DNA of 64,000 bases, from positions 6,538,103-6,602,102 of the forward strand of contig NC_079502.1 in assembly GCF_030052815.1 (NCBI RefSeq), in the 5' to 3' direction. The DNA comes from Hevea brasiliensis (Eukaryota; Streptophyta; Magnoliopsida; Malpighiales; Euphorbiaceae). The notes below the pieces were generated by a model, which searched no databases, had not been told where the DNA came from, and saw only the letters and a list, made by a program, of their open reading frames with translations. A program made the translations under genes and the position numbers. Below are positions 24,185 to 35,698 of the stretch, piece after piece (the first letter of the stretch is position 1; every line of letters starts with the position of its first letter).

Positions 24185-24740
24185 GCCCGCTAGGCTGAAA
24201 ACCTGCAAAAGGAAGTCTAGAGAAAAGTAAGGGTCAAAGAAAAAAAGAAAAGAAAAGAAAAAATACTAGATTGAAAACCTGCAAAAGGCAATCTAGGCAA
24301 AATGAGGGATGAGAGAAGATCTGGATGAAAAACCTGAAAAGGCCATTTGATAGGTTATAAAGCTTATTTCTAACTTTGGAAGGTTAGAAATTTGGCAAAA
24401 CTAAATGTAAGAGGGAGTAATGGTATACCTGAATAAATAAAGAAGTTTTTATTGCATTGACAGGAATGGGTTTTATTTAATTATGATCGAGAATGTTTGT
24501 GTCTTGAGGGATACATCAAATGATTAAGTAATTGAACTGCATTATTTTGATTTAATTTATGTCTTCTGAGCATGACAAGATAGGTGCTTGATATGAATGC
24601 CCTGTAATTGTCTAATTTAAAAAAATAAAAAAAAAGAAGCTCGCTAGGTAGAAAACCCGAAAGGGCCGCATAGGCAAAAGTTAGAGCAAGCCCGCTGAGA
24701 TGAAAATCCAAAAGGACATTTCAGGCAAAAGTTAGGGCAC
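24185..24740 (+). repeat. Degenerate short repeats after pol in element A
   Basis: A motif of the form GAAAACCTGCAAAAGGCA followed by a short tail and GGCAAAA recurs about five times (near 24200, 24270, 24325, 24650 and 24700), most clearly at 24265-24305 and 24650-24730. It is untranslated 3' sequence of the element. Confidence 0.6.
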
Positions 24741-25060
24741 AGAGAATAGAGTTCATGGAAGAGAAATGAGTCAAGGCAGAAACCATGGGGGAAGAGAAGA
24801 AAAAGAAAAATCAAAGAGCAATTGTATTGTGACCTTAAAGAAGTCTTTTCGATGAATAATTTTCCTCAAAAATTTTGAGGCTAAAAGAAAGTTTTTGTAA
24901 AAAAGGGTCCCTCAGAGGACTATATTTTTTTTATAAAATCTCCAATAAAATTTGCTTGCCCATGATAGGAAGTAGCATATAGGAAGCACAAAAATCACAA
25001 AAAGAGTTTTGAGACCCAGTCACCTCAATTTTTTTAAATCATGAAATACATTTTTTTTTA

Positions 25061-26185
25061 TAAGTCCTTAGACGTTGTTTAGGGCGCACGACATAGTTGT
25101 GTAAGGCATAGAAGAACATGCATCATCACAGTTTCAAGTGTCGAACTACGAGGGGGTCTGATTCTTCCTCAGGATAGTGAGGGGGATACGTAGGTGGTTT
25201 AGGACTGCGGTCCTAAATACGAACCCATAATATTTCATCACAGATATTTTTTGGTAAATCCTTCGACGTTGTTTAGGGCATATGGCATAGTTGTGTAAGG
25301 CGTAGAAGAACATGTATCAACATGTCACCTGTAGGTGTGTAAGGCATAGAATAACATGCATCACCATAGTTTCAAGTGTTGAACTACGAGGGGGTCTAAT
25401 TCTTCCTCAGGATAGCGAGGGGGATAAGTAGGTAGTTTAGAACTGCGGTCCTAAATATGAACCCACAATATTTCATGGCAGATTTTTTTGGTAAGTCCTT
25501 AAACGTTATTTAGGGCACATAGCATAGTTGTGTAAGGCATAGAAGAACACGCATCAACATGTCACCTGTAGGTGTGTAAGGCGTAGAAGAACATGCATCA
25601 CCACAGTTTCAAGTGTCGAACTACGAGTGGGTCTGATTCTTCCTCAGGATAGCGAGGGGGATACGTAGGTAGTTTAGGACTGCAGTCCTAAATACGAACC
25701 CATAACATTTCATGACAGATTTTTTTTAGTAAGTCCTTAGACATTGTTTAGGGCATATGGCACAGTTGTGTAAGGCGTAGAAGAACGCGCATCAACATGT
25801 CACCTGTAGGTGTGTAAGGCATAGAAAAACATGCATCACTACAGTTTCAAGTATCAAACTACGAGGGGGTCTGATTGTTCCTCAGGATAGCGAGGGGGAT
25901 ACGTAGGTAGTTTAGGACCGTGGTCCTAAATACGAACCCATAACATTTCATGACAGATGTTTTTTGGTAAGTCCTTAGACGTTGTTTAAGGCACATGGCA
26001 TAGTTGTGTAAGGCGTAGAAGAACACACATCAACATGTCACCTGTAGGTATGTAAGGCGTAGAAGAACATGCATCACCATAGTTTCAAGTGTCGAACTAC
26101 AAGTGGATCCGATTCTTCCTCAGGATAGCAAGGGGGATAGGTAGGTAGTTTAGGACTGCAGTCCTAAATACGAATCTACAACATT
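25061..26185 (+). repeat. Five tandem units (194 then about 238 bp) in the 3' region of element A
   Basis: The unit start TAAGTCCTTAGACGTTGTTT recurs at 25061, 25255, 25492, 25730 and 25968. The first unit lacks about 44 bp carrying CATCAACATGTCACCTGTAG. Most units hold a near-perfect hairpin, TTTAGGACTGCGGTCCTAAA in unit 1 (25198-25217). Confidence 0.93.
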
Positions 26186-26195
26186 TCAAATCACA

Positions 26196-26425
26196 GTTGC
26201 CATTATCATGAGACCGTAGCTAGTCTCATGACGCAGAGTGTATCGACAGAGCAAGATGCACTCAATTTTCACATGACACAGTTATCATCATTATGAGACC
26301 GTAGCTAGTCTCATGACGCAAAGTGTATCGACAGAGCAAGATACACTCATTTTTCACATGACATAGTTATTACCGTTATGAGACCGTAGCTAGTCTCATA
26401 ACATAGAGTATGTTGACCGAGCAAG
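26196..26425 (+). repeat. Three tandem units of about 77 bp in the 3' region of element A
   Basis: Each unit contains the dyad TGAGACCGTAGCTAGTCTCA (arms of six bases) followed by a stretch such as GTGTATCGACAGAGCAAGAT. The third unit is more diverged. The array sits about 120 bp before the polypurine tract. Confidence 0.9.
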
Positions 26426-26527
26426 ATATACTTGATCTCCATAGCCAATGTTTCATAGTTATTAGAAATTTGAGTTTCACTTTGACGAAACTTGAGTAAT
26501 GCTTTCACATTGATTTCAACTTTTGCC

Positions 26528-26543
26528 AAAGTGGGGGGCAAAC
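26528..26543 (+). other. Polypurine tract of element A
   Basis: AAAGTGGGGGGCAAAC lies immediately before the 3' LTR, whose first bases read TATAGACCC instead of TGTAGACCC. Confidence 0.75.
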
Positions 26544-28220
26544 TATAGACCCTTATTTTGTGATGAGTATGTGTATTGAGGCCGTGGGAAACCCGATGAT
26601 GAAAAATTATATGACTGTAAGATATAATTGAAGGCATGGAATTGAATTATTAATTTTGTGGCATGATCTTGAAAAAAAAAATAATTAATTTTGTTTTATT
26701 TAAATTTAAAATGGGTAGTTCTTAAATGGACCTAATTGAGTTTAATTGGGCGCCATGGGCCTAAGAAAGCCTAGTTAGGAATTTTAAATAAGACCTATTT
26801 AATTTATTTTTTAAAAATTAAAATAAGAAAATATATTTTTCTCTATCCCCATCTTCCTATTAGTTGAAACACTTCACCCATATCCCAGTCTCACCCAAAT
26901 TCCTTGATTCCAGTTGTTTAAGTTGTCTGAACCTTACACACTAGGAGTTCAAACCCTACCACACCTCTTTCTCACTTTCTATTGGTGCCTTCCCCTTTCC
27001 CTCTCTTCCTATTGGTTGAAACACCTCATCCATATCTAAGTCTCACCCAAATTTTGTAATCCTAGTTGTTTAAGTTATCGGAACTTTATCACCTTAGGAC
27101 TCCAAACCCTATCACACCTCTCTCCCAAAACCCTATAAATACCCCATTAATAAAAAATAAAAGAAAAGGAGGAAAAAAAGAAAAAAAAAAAAAAGAGGGA
27201 GAGGGGAGGAAAGAGGAAGAGAAAATTCAGAGCTATAGTAAATTTAGAGATATTCAAGACTCTTTGAGTTTTTCCTTATTTTTTTCTTTTCTTCAAGAAG
27301 ATTTTCATACAAGATTTCTGGAAGCTTCTTTATTTTTTTATAACAAACAAAATTGGTAAGTAGCCCTAAGATAAGTACCAAAGAGGGCATTTGCGTTGAG
27401 CTTATATGGAGCTAAACGGGAGTAAGCCAGGGATATCATTGCCATACTAGAAGAGAATACCCTTTTTTAAGGGTAGCTTGCCCCAATGGCAACTGCATTT
27501 ACCAACAGGTAAGTAGCTCTAGACTTTTCGAATAACCATTGGTATGAAGTTATAGTAATAATAGAACTTTTATTTGGTAAATTAAAATTAACTTTGTTTT
27601 TAATTTAACTGACTTTTACATATAATTAATTTAAATAAATACTTTGTAAATTAAAATTAATCTTGTTTGTAAATTAAACTAACATTGGCATGTAAAATAA
27701 ATTTAATTTAATACTTGGTAATTGTAAAATAAATTTGCATGTTAGAAATCTTTATTAGGTTGTGATAGTTTGGGCCTTATATGATATTAGAATAAATTAC
27801 ACATTTACATAATTAATTTAGTTCAATTATCCTTAGGGTAACTTGGTGAAAATTAATTAATTAGGTTAAATAGAAACGTAGTGTTATTTAAAATTAAATT
27901 TGTTTGTAAATTAAATTCTCAATAATAAATTAATTTTAGTCATCTGGTAAATATCATTTAAATAATTAGCAACCCAATAGATAGGAATTACTTGTGCATG
28001 AAAATTGTGTGTAAACAACAACCCTTTTGTGAATTACTTGCGTGTGTAGGATTAGAATTGCATTTTTTAGGATAAAGTTTAATAAATGAATAATAAACAA
28101 AACTTCTAGAAACATTAGTAGAGGACTGGCACTTGAATCAACGAGATTAGACCAGGCGTAAAGGGTGCCTAACACCTTCCCCTTACGAACCCACTATCCC
28201 GAACCTAGACATTGAGCTAT

Positions 28221-30698
28221 TGTAACACCCCAAATTTTATTATTTATGAGTATTTTTGATATTTTAATTTTATTTAAATTTTAGGAATTTTTTTGAGATT
28301 TTTCGGATTTTAAAAATCGGGTTCGATTTTCCGAAAATATAAACTTTGATGATTTTTAAAAATTAATTTAAAGACCACGTGGCAAAACTAAAAATATATT
28401 TGGAGTCTACGTATTTTTTTGAGTTTTACGAAATTTTTCGAATTTTGACCTCGTTTCCCCGAGGCAGAGTAAAAATTCAAAATTTTGTATTTCGAATCGA
28501 ACCGGCCGAATCGAACCGGACCGGATCGGACCGGTCGAATCGAACCGGCTCCCTTTCCTTTTTCTTCTCCCGCGCGCGTCGTCCCTCTCTTTTCTCTTTC
28601 TTTTCTCTCTCCTCCTCCCTGCGCGTCGCTCGATTTCTCGGCCAAATCCGGCCGATCCGGCCACCGATTGGACCGGGTCTTATGTCTAAAATCATCTACT
28701 CGGCAAGAGCTTTCCATAGACACCAAGAACGCCCAAATCCATCGAGCGGTTTGTCCGATTTTTGTTCGGGACGATTTTAGCCCAATTCGACTATTGGGCT
28801 AGATTTCTGAAAACCGTGAATCCACGAGGAAACCGAGGCCACCAAAGACGCTCCATTCGTCGAGAGCTTCGCAACGACATAAATTTCGAATTTTTCCGAC
28901 ACCGCTTGGTGGGTCCCACGAACTTCGCAGTGTAATTTCGAGCATTAAATGAGCTTAGAAAATTCTGAAAAATTTATGTGCTAACCCCGTGTTATGGGCT
29001 TCGTAGGTATCCTCGATTCGCGGAAATTCGGCATTGGCGGGTTTGCAAATTTCCGGGCGATGCACTGCGACCTAAAAGTCTCCGAATTGGGCCGAGGTTT
29101 TGGCTAGCCCCCCATTGTCAGACGTCCCGAGCGCGTCCCCAAAGTCGGAATCGGCAAAGGTAAACCCGAACCTAGTTTTTACGTAATTTTCTAGTGCTTA
29201 AATAGGATTAAAAATCCATAAAATATTCGTGGTAGCTTAGAAAATTACGATTCTTTTGCAATAGCTTAGTAATATTGCTAAGGACCGCGGGCAAAGTTTT
29301 ATAATTTTTAGAGCTTGTTTGGGCGCTTTTTGCAAAAATGATCAATAATAAGGACTAAATTGAAATTTTGCGTATTGTGATGGATGATTGATTTGATGGG
29401 CGGGAGGGGCTGTGTAATATGATTGAACTGTTGATGTATGGATTGTGAGTATAGAAGTGCTTTTTAGCCCTTTGCAAAGTTGGGTAGGTCCTAGGTATAG
29501 GGGAGACTCTGCCGGATTTTCGGCACGACTTAGGACGTAATTGGTCTTTTTCTTTATTTGTATTGAGTCAGATTGTATTAAATAAATGTAATATGATTGT
29601 CGTGTGAGCGATGACCTTCTTCCTCCAGCACCGCCACGATAATTTGTCGTCAAGTCCGTGAGTAAAATATTAATTTTAATTATAATTTCGATATTATTAT
29701 ATGTTCAAGATGCCCATGCATCACTTATATGCATATATTTATGTAGTTAAACTCTAGGCACGATTTATGTTGCATTCATAATCATGATGTACCATGGATG
29801 TTGTTGTGGTAATTTGGAGCAGCAATGCGTTGGCGTGCGTGTGATGTGGTGTGGACTATGGATAGGACGGGGTAGTCACGGCTTGAGTAATTATTGACCC
29901 GCCTTCGAGGGGTAGTCACGGCTTGAGTAATTACTGGGACCCTCGAATTGGTTATTAATAGGAAGTCCGAAATTGAGTAATTCGCTTGCACCAGGTTGGA
30001 TTTAAGAGAGCTGTATAGGGGATCAGCTCCCATATGTTATGATTGATACTACAGGGTGTGTGAGTGCTCCAAATTACCTTTTTGATGTTATGATGTGAAA
30101 ATGTTGTGTATGTTGCATTTCACTCTACAGGTTGCATTAGTTTCAGATAGTTATAGAGATTATAGTTAAGATTGATATTTTACTCTATGACTAGAACGCT
30201 CACTCCTGTTCAAAAATTTTTACAGGCCACAGGAGGATATTTTGTTATGGGTTAACCTGCCTTTTTACCTCGCAGGTTGTTTATCAATATTGTGTAATTT
30301 TAATTACTCCTAGAATTTCCGCATGTGTTAGCAGTAATTATTTGAAATTGGTCTGTAATATTATATTCATGTTGGACCTGTAAACTTAATATTTTAAGTC
30401 TGTTTGATGGATTGGATGAGGGAGCAGAGCTCCCAGTTATTAATATGTTGATGAGTATGTGGAGGGTGAGCTGAGCTCCCAATGGATTGTTTATTGTGTT
30501 TACAGGTCGGGTGAGTCGAAAACTCCCCGTTGGAAAGTCCATTTTATGGCCGGACTCTGTCCGTTTGTTTTCTTGATATTGGGCCCAAATGGGCCTTAGA
30601 GTTGGGTTAATGAATAGTTAAGGCTTACTACGGGCCTCGGGGGCTTTAGGCTGGCCCAGGTCCTAGTGCCGGTCCGGCCCATAGGTTGGGTCGTGACA
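28221..30698 (+). repeat. 5' LTR of element D
   Basis: 2,478 bp, TGTAACACCCC...GTCGTGACA. It contains a GC-rich block of reiterated GAACCGG / CGGTCGAATC motifs at 28494-28552, followed by a CT-rich stretch (28555-28618). It aligns throughout with 35699-38206, with many small length differences. Confidence 0.93.
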
Positions 30699-30702
30699 AA
30701 TG

Positions 30703-30714
30703 TGGTATCAGAGC
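30703..30714 (+). other. Primer-binding site of element D (initiator tRNA-Met)
   Basis: TGGTATCAGAGC, four bases after the LTR end, is the classic complement of the 3' end of plant initiator tRNA-Met. Confidence 0.92.
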
Positions 30715-30925
30715 TTAGGCTCCAGATTCCTAGGGAAAAGTTGTCTAAAGTGTTGGGAAAAGTCTAATAGGAGTCACATGCGGAAAAATAGGGTCCATAT
30801 TCGTCTTGCATTGTCGTCTTTGCTTCTAGTTTCTGCTCCATATGTTATGTATAAATATGAGTCTATAGAGCTGTGTAATGTGCAGTTTTGAATTTTGTGG
30901 GCTAATGCTGCTGAATTTCAGGAAA

Positions 30926-32194
30926 ATGCGTAGAAGCAGGAGAGCTGCCACTGCACCAGAGCCAGATGTGCCTGACGAGGTGTCAGCACAGGATGAGGCG
31001 CCTGCCCCGAGGAGGCGGGGTAGGAGGCCTAGAGCTGCTCAAGTAGAAGAGCAGCTACCCACAGTTCAGGAACAGTCTTTCATGGCACAGGGTCCTATGG
31101 ACCCCATGGCAGCTACTCTAGCTGGGTTACAGAGAACCATCGACATGATGGCGCAGTATATGGTCCACCCTCCACAGCAGCAGCAGTCCACCGCACCAAG
31201 AGGGGAACCTTACAAACAGATCATAAATTTTAAGAAGTTGGTGCCTGGTACCTATGATGTGTCAGACGATGCATATCGGTTTTTGGATTCCTGCAGACAG
31301 GCAGGAACAGAATTACAGTTGACTGATAGAAGATTGATAGAATGTATGCAGCACGTCATGGGGCCCATGCCTAGGCAATGGATGAATGACTACGTGTTAC
31401 CCCGGATGGAGGGTTTGACATGGGCTCAGTTTGTGGAACTTTTTATCAATCGGTTTGTGCCAGAAAGCTTCAGAGATCAGAAGCAGTGGGCCTTTGAGGC
31501 CTTAAGACAGAATGGCAGGTCTGTAGATGAATATGCTACAGAATTTCTGGAATTGAGCAGATATGCCCCTACAGCAGTATCTACAGAGACTATGAAGGTG
31601 AAAAGATTCCTAAAGGGGCTTGACAGGAGGTATGCGAACCTGGCCATGATGTCGGATCAGTCTTTTGATGTGGTGGTTGATCGAGCTGCATGATTGAGAT
31701 TAGCTATCTTTGTGGATGACAGGAAGAGCAAAGAAAAACAGAGCAGAGGGTTACTCAGGTTTCCCTTCCATGGGTACTCCGACGGTGGTGGCGGTGGTAA
31801 TTACAGAGGAAAGGGTAGGAGCAAGAGAAGTGGTTTCAGACACCGACCACGAGGATTCAGACCAGGGTACGGATCCAGCAGTGGTAACAGTTCGGGGTAC
31901 AGTAGTTCTGGGTCTGGTTCAGGATCCTCCTTGGCACCTTGTGCACAGTGTGGAAGAGGACATTCAGGACCTTGTTTGATGGGATCAGGAGTATGCTTCA
32001 GGTGTGGCCAACCGGGTCACTTTGCTAGAGAATGCCCCATGTTCAGCGAGCCACAGATGGGGTCACCGGGTTACATTGCGAATGTTCCTCGGCTTGTATT
32101 CGGTGCTTCCAACATGGCGAGCAATCGCCTGGCCAACAGGCCGAGGACAAGGGGGACGTGGATTTGGAGGCGGATCAGAGGTAGAAGTCGATGA
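30926..32194 (+). pseudogene. Gag of element D, one internal stop
   Basis: Start MRRSRRAATAPEPDV at 30926. The capsid-like part includes YDVSDDAYRFLDSCRQAGTE and WAQFVELFINRFVPESFRDQ, the Retrotrans_gag pattern. A TGA at 31691-31693 interrupts the frame, which then continues with a Gly/Ser/Arg-rich linker and a CCHC zinc knuckle (CFRCGQPGHFARECP, about 32000-32044), ending at 32194. An undamaged reading would be about 420 residues. Confidence 0.88.
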
Positions 32195-32199
32195 TCGTG

Positions 32200-32648
32200 G
32201 TTACGCCACTCGTAGGGGTCAAGCTCGGGTTTTCTCCCTTACCCATCAGGATGCTCAAGCTTCAAATGCAGTTGTGGCAGGTATTCTTCTGGTCTGTTCT
32301 TATGAGGCTCGTGTTTTGATAGATCCGGGTGCTACGCACTCATTTGTCTCCTCTGTGTTTGCCATGAGGTTGGGTAGAAACCCTACAACCTTAGAATGCC
32401 CTTTGTCGGTAGCTACCCCACTTAGTGACAACATAGATGTAGACATGGTATTTCCGGGCAGCCCAGTGGTAGTGGATGGAAAGATCCTCCCAGCAGACTT
32501 GGTTCCTCTACCAGTAATGGATTTCGATGTAATCCTGGGGATGGACTGGTTGGCAACTCATTATGCCACCTTAGACTGCAGGAACAAAAAGGTATACTTC
32601 CACATACCGGTGTGGAAGAGTTTAGCTTTGATGGTGACAGGAGCGTAG
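32200..32648 (+). pseudogene. Protease segment of element D pol
   Basis: The frame contains VLIDPGATHSFVSSVFAMRL, the retropepsin active-site region, which normally reads DSGATHSF; here the residue after Asp is Pro. The flap-region block DFDVILGMDWLATHYA follows. It lies in a different frame from gag, and another frame change near 32630 precedes RT. Confidence 0.85.
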
Positions 32649-33624
32649 CTCCATATAACTTGGTGTCAGCAATTAGTACCAGAAAAATGTTGAGGCGTGG
32701 ATGCCAATGGTATTTGGCATTGGTGAGAGATACATCTGTAGAAGGTGTCATCATGGAAAATGTTCCTGTTGTCAGAGAATTTATGGATGTCTTCCCTGAG
32801 GAGCTTCCAGGGTTGCCACCAGGAAGGGAAATAGAGTTTTGTATTAATGTTGTGCCGGGTACAAACCCCATATCCATGCCACCTTACAGGATGGCACCAG
32901 CAGAATTGAAAGAGCTGAAGGAGCAACTATAGGAACTTTTGGACAAGGGTTTCGTACGTCCGAGCACTTCACCCTGGGGTGCTCCTGTTCTATTTGTTAG
33001 AAAGAAGGATGGGTCATTAAGGTTGTGCATTGACTATAGACAACTGAACAAGGTGACTGTGAAGAACAAGTATCCACTTCCTCGGATCGATGATTTGTTT
33101 GATCAGCTCCAAGGAGCTAGATTCTTTTCCAAGATAGACCTACGATCAGGCTACCATCAGTTGAGAATCAGGGATGAGGACGTGTCCAAAACGGCTTTCA
33201 GGACAAGATATGGTCATTATGAGTTCTTGGTGATGTTTTTTGGACTCACTAATGCACCGACCTTCATGGACTTGATGAACAGGTGTTCAAGCCATTTTTG
33301 GACCGTTTTGTCATCGTATTCATAGATGACATTCTGGTATACTCTCGGACCGAGGAAGAACACGTGTGGCACTTGAGGATGGTGTTACAAACGTTGAGGA
33401 GCACCAATTTATATGCCAAATTTTCAAAATGTGAATTTTGGCTAGAAAGCATCTCATTCTTGGGACACGTGGTTTCTAGTGACGGCATTCAAGTGGATCC
33501 CAAGAAAATTGAAGTCAGAATCGATTGGCTTAGGCCTACAACGATCCACCGAGGTGCGAAGTTTTCTGGTTTAGGCGCTACTGAGCGTTTTGTGCAAGAT
33601 TTCTCCGGGATAGCGGCTCCCTAA
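32648..33624 (+). pseudogene. Reverse transcriptase of element D, one stop and one frameshift
   Basis: Blocks in order: FPEELPGLPPGREIEFCINV, an in-frame TAG at 32930-32932, [55 protein letters not shown], and FGLTNAP. A frameshift near 33280 follows, then [14 protein letters not shown] with the catalytic Asp pair (FIDD box) and [17 protein letters not shown]. Domain order and length are those of Ty3 RT. Confidence 0.9.
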
Positions 33625-34540
33625 CTAAGTTGACCGGAAGAATGTTCCATTCATTTGGACAGATGATTGTGAGGTGAGTTTCGAAGCTCAAGGAGTGTCT
33701 AACCACCGCCTCGTGTTGACACTACTGTGAGTGGTGAAGGATACGCCGTGTCGTGACGCCTCGAGTTGGCCTAGGGTGTGTTTTGATGCGAGAATGGAAA
33801 GGTAGTGGCTTATGCTTCAAGGCGGTGAAGAGGCATGAGCGTAACTACCCCACCCATGATTTGGAAATGGCGGTGTAGTCTTTGCACTTAAAATGCGGAG
33901 ACACTACATGCGGTGAAGTGTGCGAGATATACACCGACCACAAGAGTTTAAAGTACATCTTCCAACAGAGGGATTTAAACTTGAGACAGAGAGGAGATGG
34001 ATGGAGCTTCGAAAGACTATGATTGCACCATCGGTACCACCACAGGAAGGCCAATGTTGTGGCGGATGCCTTGAGCGAGAAAATCTTACGCGGTTTGGCG
34101 CACATTTCAACAGAGAAAAGACCATTGATTCAGGAAGTACATGAGTTGATGGATCAAGGTCTAATCCTAGATCTTTCGGATGAGGGGTATTGTTGGCTCA
34201 CTTTTGGTGAGGCCGGACTTGAGGGACAGAGTTAGAGTTTCCCAAAGACAGAGACCAACAATTGATGAAGATCATAGAAAGAGTCTGACAAGGTGAAGGT
34301 GGTGAGTTTGGATTTGCCAATGATGGCGCCCTAGTGCAAGGTTCTAGGATATGTGTGCCCGATGTGGACAACCTCAGAATGAAATCATGCAAGAGGCACA
34401 CTATACATCAGACAAGATTCCACCTGTGTTCCACCAAGATGTACCATGATGTGAAAGATAGCTCTTTGGTGGAATGGCATGAAGAGAGACATAGCACTTT
34501 GTGTCCAAGTGCTTGACTTGTCGAAGGTGAAGTTTGAACA
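33625..34540 (+). pseudogene. RNase H and N-terminal integrase of element D, heavily frame-broken
   Basis: Short fragments appear in changing frames: KNVPFIWTDDCE (about 33640), ENGKVVAYAS (about 33795), KRHERNYPTHDLEMA (about 33825) and EKRPLIQEVHELMDQG (about 34120). The fragments are in the correct order for Ty3 RNase H through the integrase N-terminus, but small gaps between them delete or shift the frame many times. Confidence 0.75.
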
Positions 34541-35635
34541 CGAGAGACCGTCGGGGAAGCTGCAAGAGCTCCCTATCCCGAATAGAAGTGGGAAATGATT
34601 ACTATGGATTTTGTGACTGGTTGCCTCGCATCACGCGAGGATATGACTCGATATGGGTAATTGTAGACCGCTTGACCAAATCAGCTCACTTCTTACCGCA
34701 AAGACTACATACTACGTGGCACAGTATGCCCGGCTCTACATTCGAGAAATAGTCGATTGCATGGAGTTAGGCTTCCATAATATCCGGCGAGAGGGCCCTG
34801 ATTCACTTCGGTTTTGGAGAAAGTTGCAAGAGGCACTTGGCACACGCTTGAACTTGATCTGACCTTCCACCCTCGAGCACGGACGGTCGAAAGGACGATC
34901 CAAACATCGGAAGACATGCTTCGCATGAGTGTCTTGGATTTTGGAGGTCGATGGGATGAGCGACTAGCTCGTGGAGTTTGCCTACAACAACGATTATCAC
35001 TCCAAAGATAGGGTTGGCACCCTATGAGGCATTATATGGAAGAAAGTGTAGGTCTCCTCTGTGTTGGACAGAAAGGGGGGAAGCGTAAGTGCATGATGTA
35101 GACCTTGTGCAGTACACTTCAGAGGTCGTTCCTTTAATCAGGGAACGACTGAGGACAGCTTTCAAAGATGGCGTAAGAGTTATGCGGACCCAGACGGAGG
35201 GATGTGGAGTTTGCGATGGCGACTATGTATTCTTGAAGGTTTCTCCAATGAAGGGAGTCATGAGATTTGGAAAGAAGGGCAAGTTGGCACCTCGGTATAT
35301 CGGACCTTTGAGGTTACTTGATAGAGTGGAGCGATTGCCTCACCGGTTGGAGCTACCACCCAACCTTTCTCACGTTCATCCCGTGTTTCACATCTCCATG
35401 CTCAGAAATACATTCTGATCCTTCTCATGTCTTCGCAATGGATGTGATAGAGCTAAAAGAGAACTTGACATTTGAGGAGCAGCCTGTAGCCATAGTGGAC
35501 TACCAAGTGAGACAGCTGAGATCCAAACAGATCCCTATGGTTAAGGTTTTGTGGAGGAGTCAGTCAGTGGAAGAGTGCACCTGGGAGTCAGAGCGGGACA
35601 TGCGTAGCAAGTACCCTTACTTGTTCAATGCATAA
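34541..35635 (+). pseudogene. Integrase core to chromodomain of element D
   Basis: The core is recognisable in ITRGYDSIWVIVDRLTKSAH (about 34630-34690). Downstream, 35089-35418 carries FLKVSPMKGVMRFGKKGKLA, PRYIGPLRLLDRVERLPHRL and HVHPVFHISMLRN, the GPF/Y-type module. 35440-35635 gives LTFEEQPVAIVDYQVRQLRS and VKVLWRSQSVEECTWESERD, a chromodomain ending YPYLFNA. The chromodomain normally guides integration to marked chromatin. Frame changes near 34750 and 35410 break the protein. Confidence 0.88.
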
Positions 35636-35686
35636 TCATGTGTTTTATTCTGCCTTGTGTAAAAATTCGAGGACGAATTTTTACGT

Positions 35687-35698
35687 AAGGGGGAAGAA
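35687..35698 (+). other. Polypurine tract of element D
   Basis: AAGGGGGAAGAA directly precedes the 3' LTR start TGTAACACC at 35699. Confidence 0.88.

Noticed and set aside
26196..26425. Dyad units considered as tRNA or other structured RNA genes
   Set aside because: The stems are only six base pairs and repeat tandemly; no cloverleaf or A/B-box pattern.
28388..28802. Open frames on both strands in the D LTR (and again at 35904-36277)
   Set aside because: They come from the CGG- and CT-rich block; both strands are open at once and the frames differ between LTR copies.
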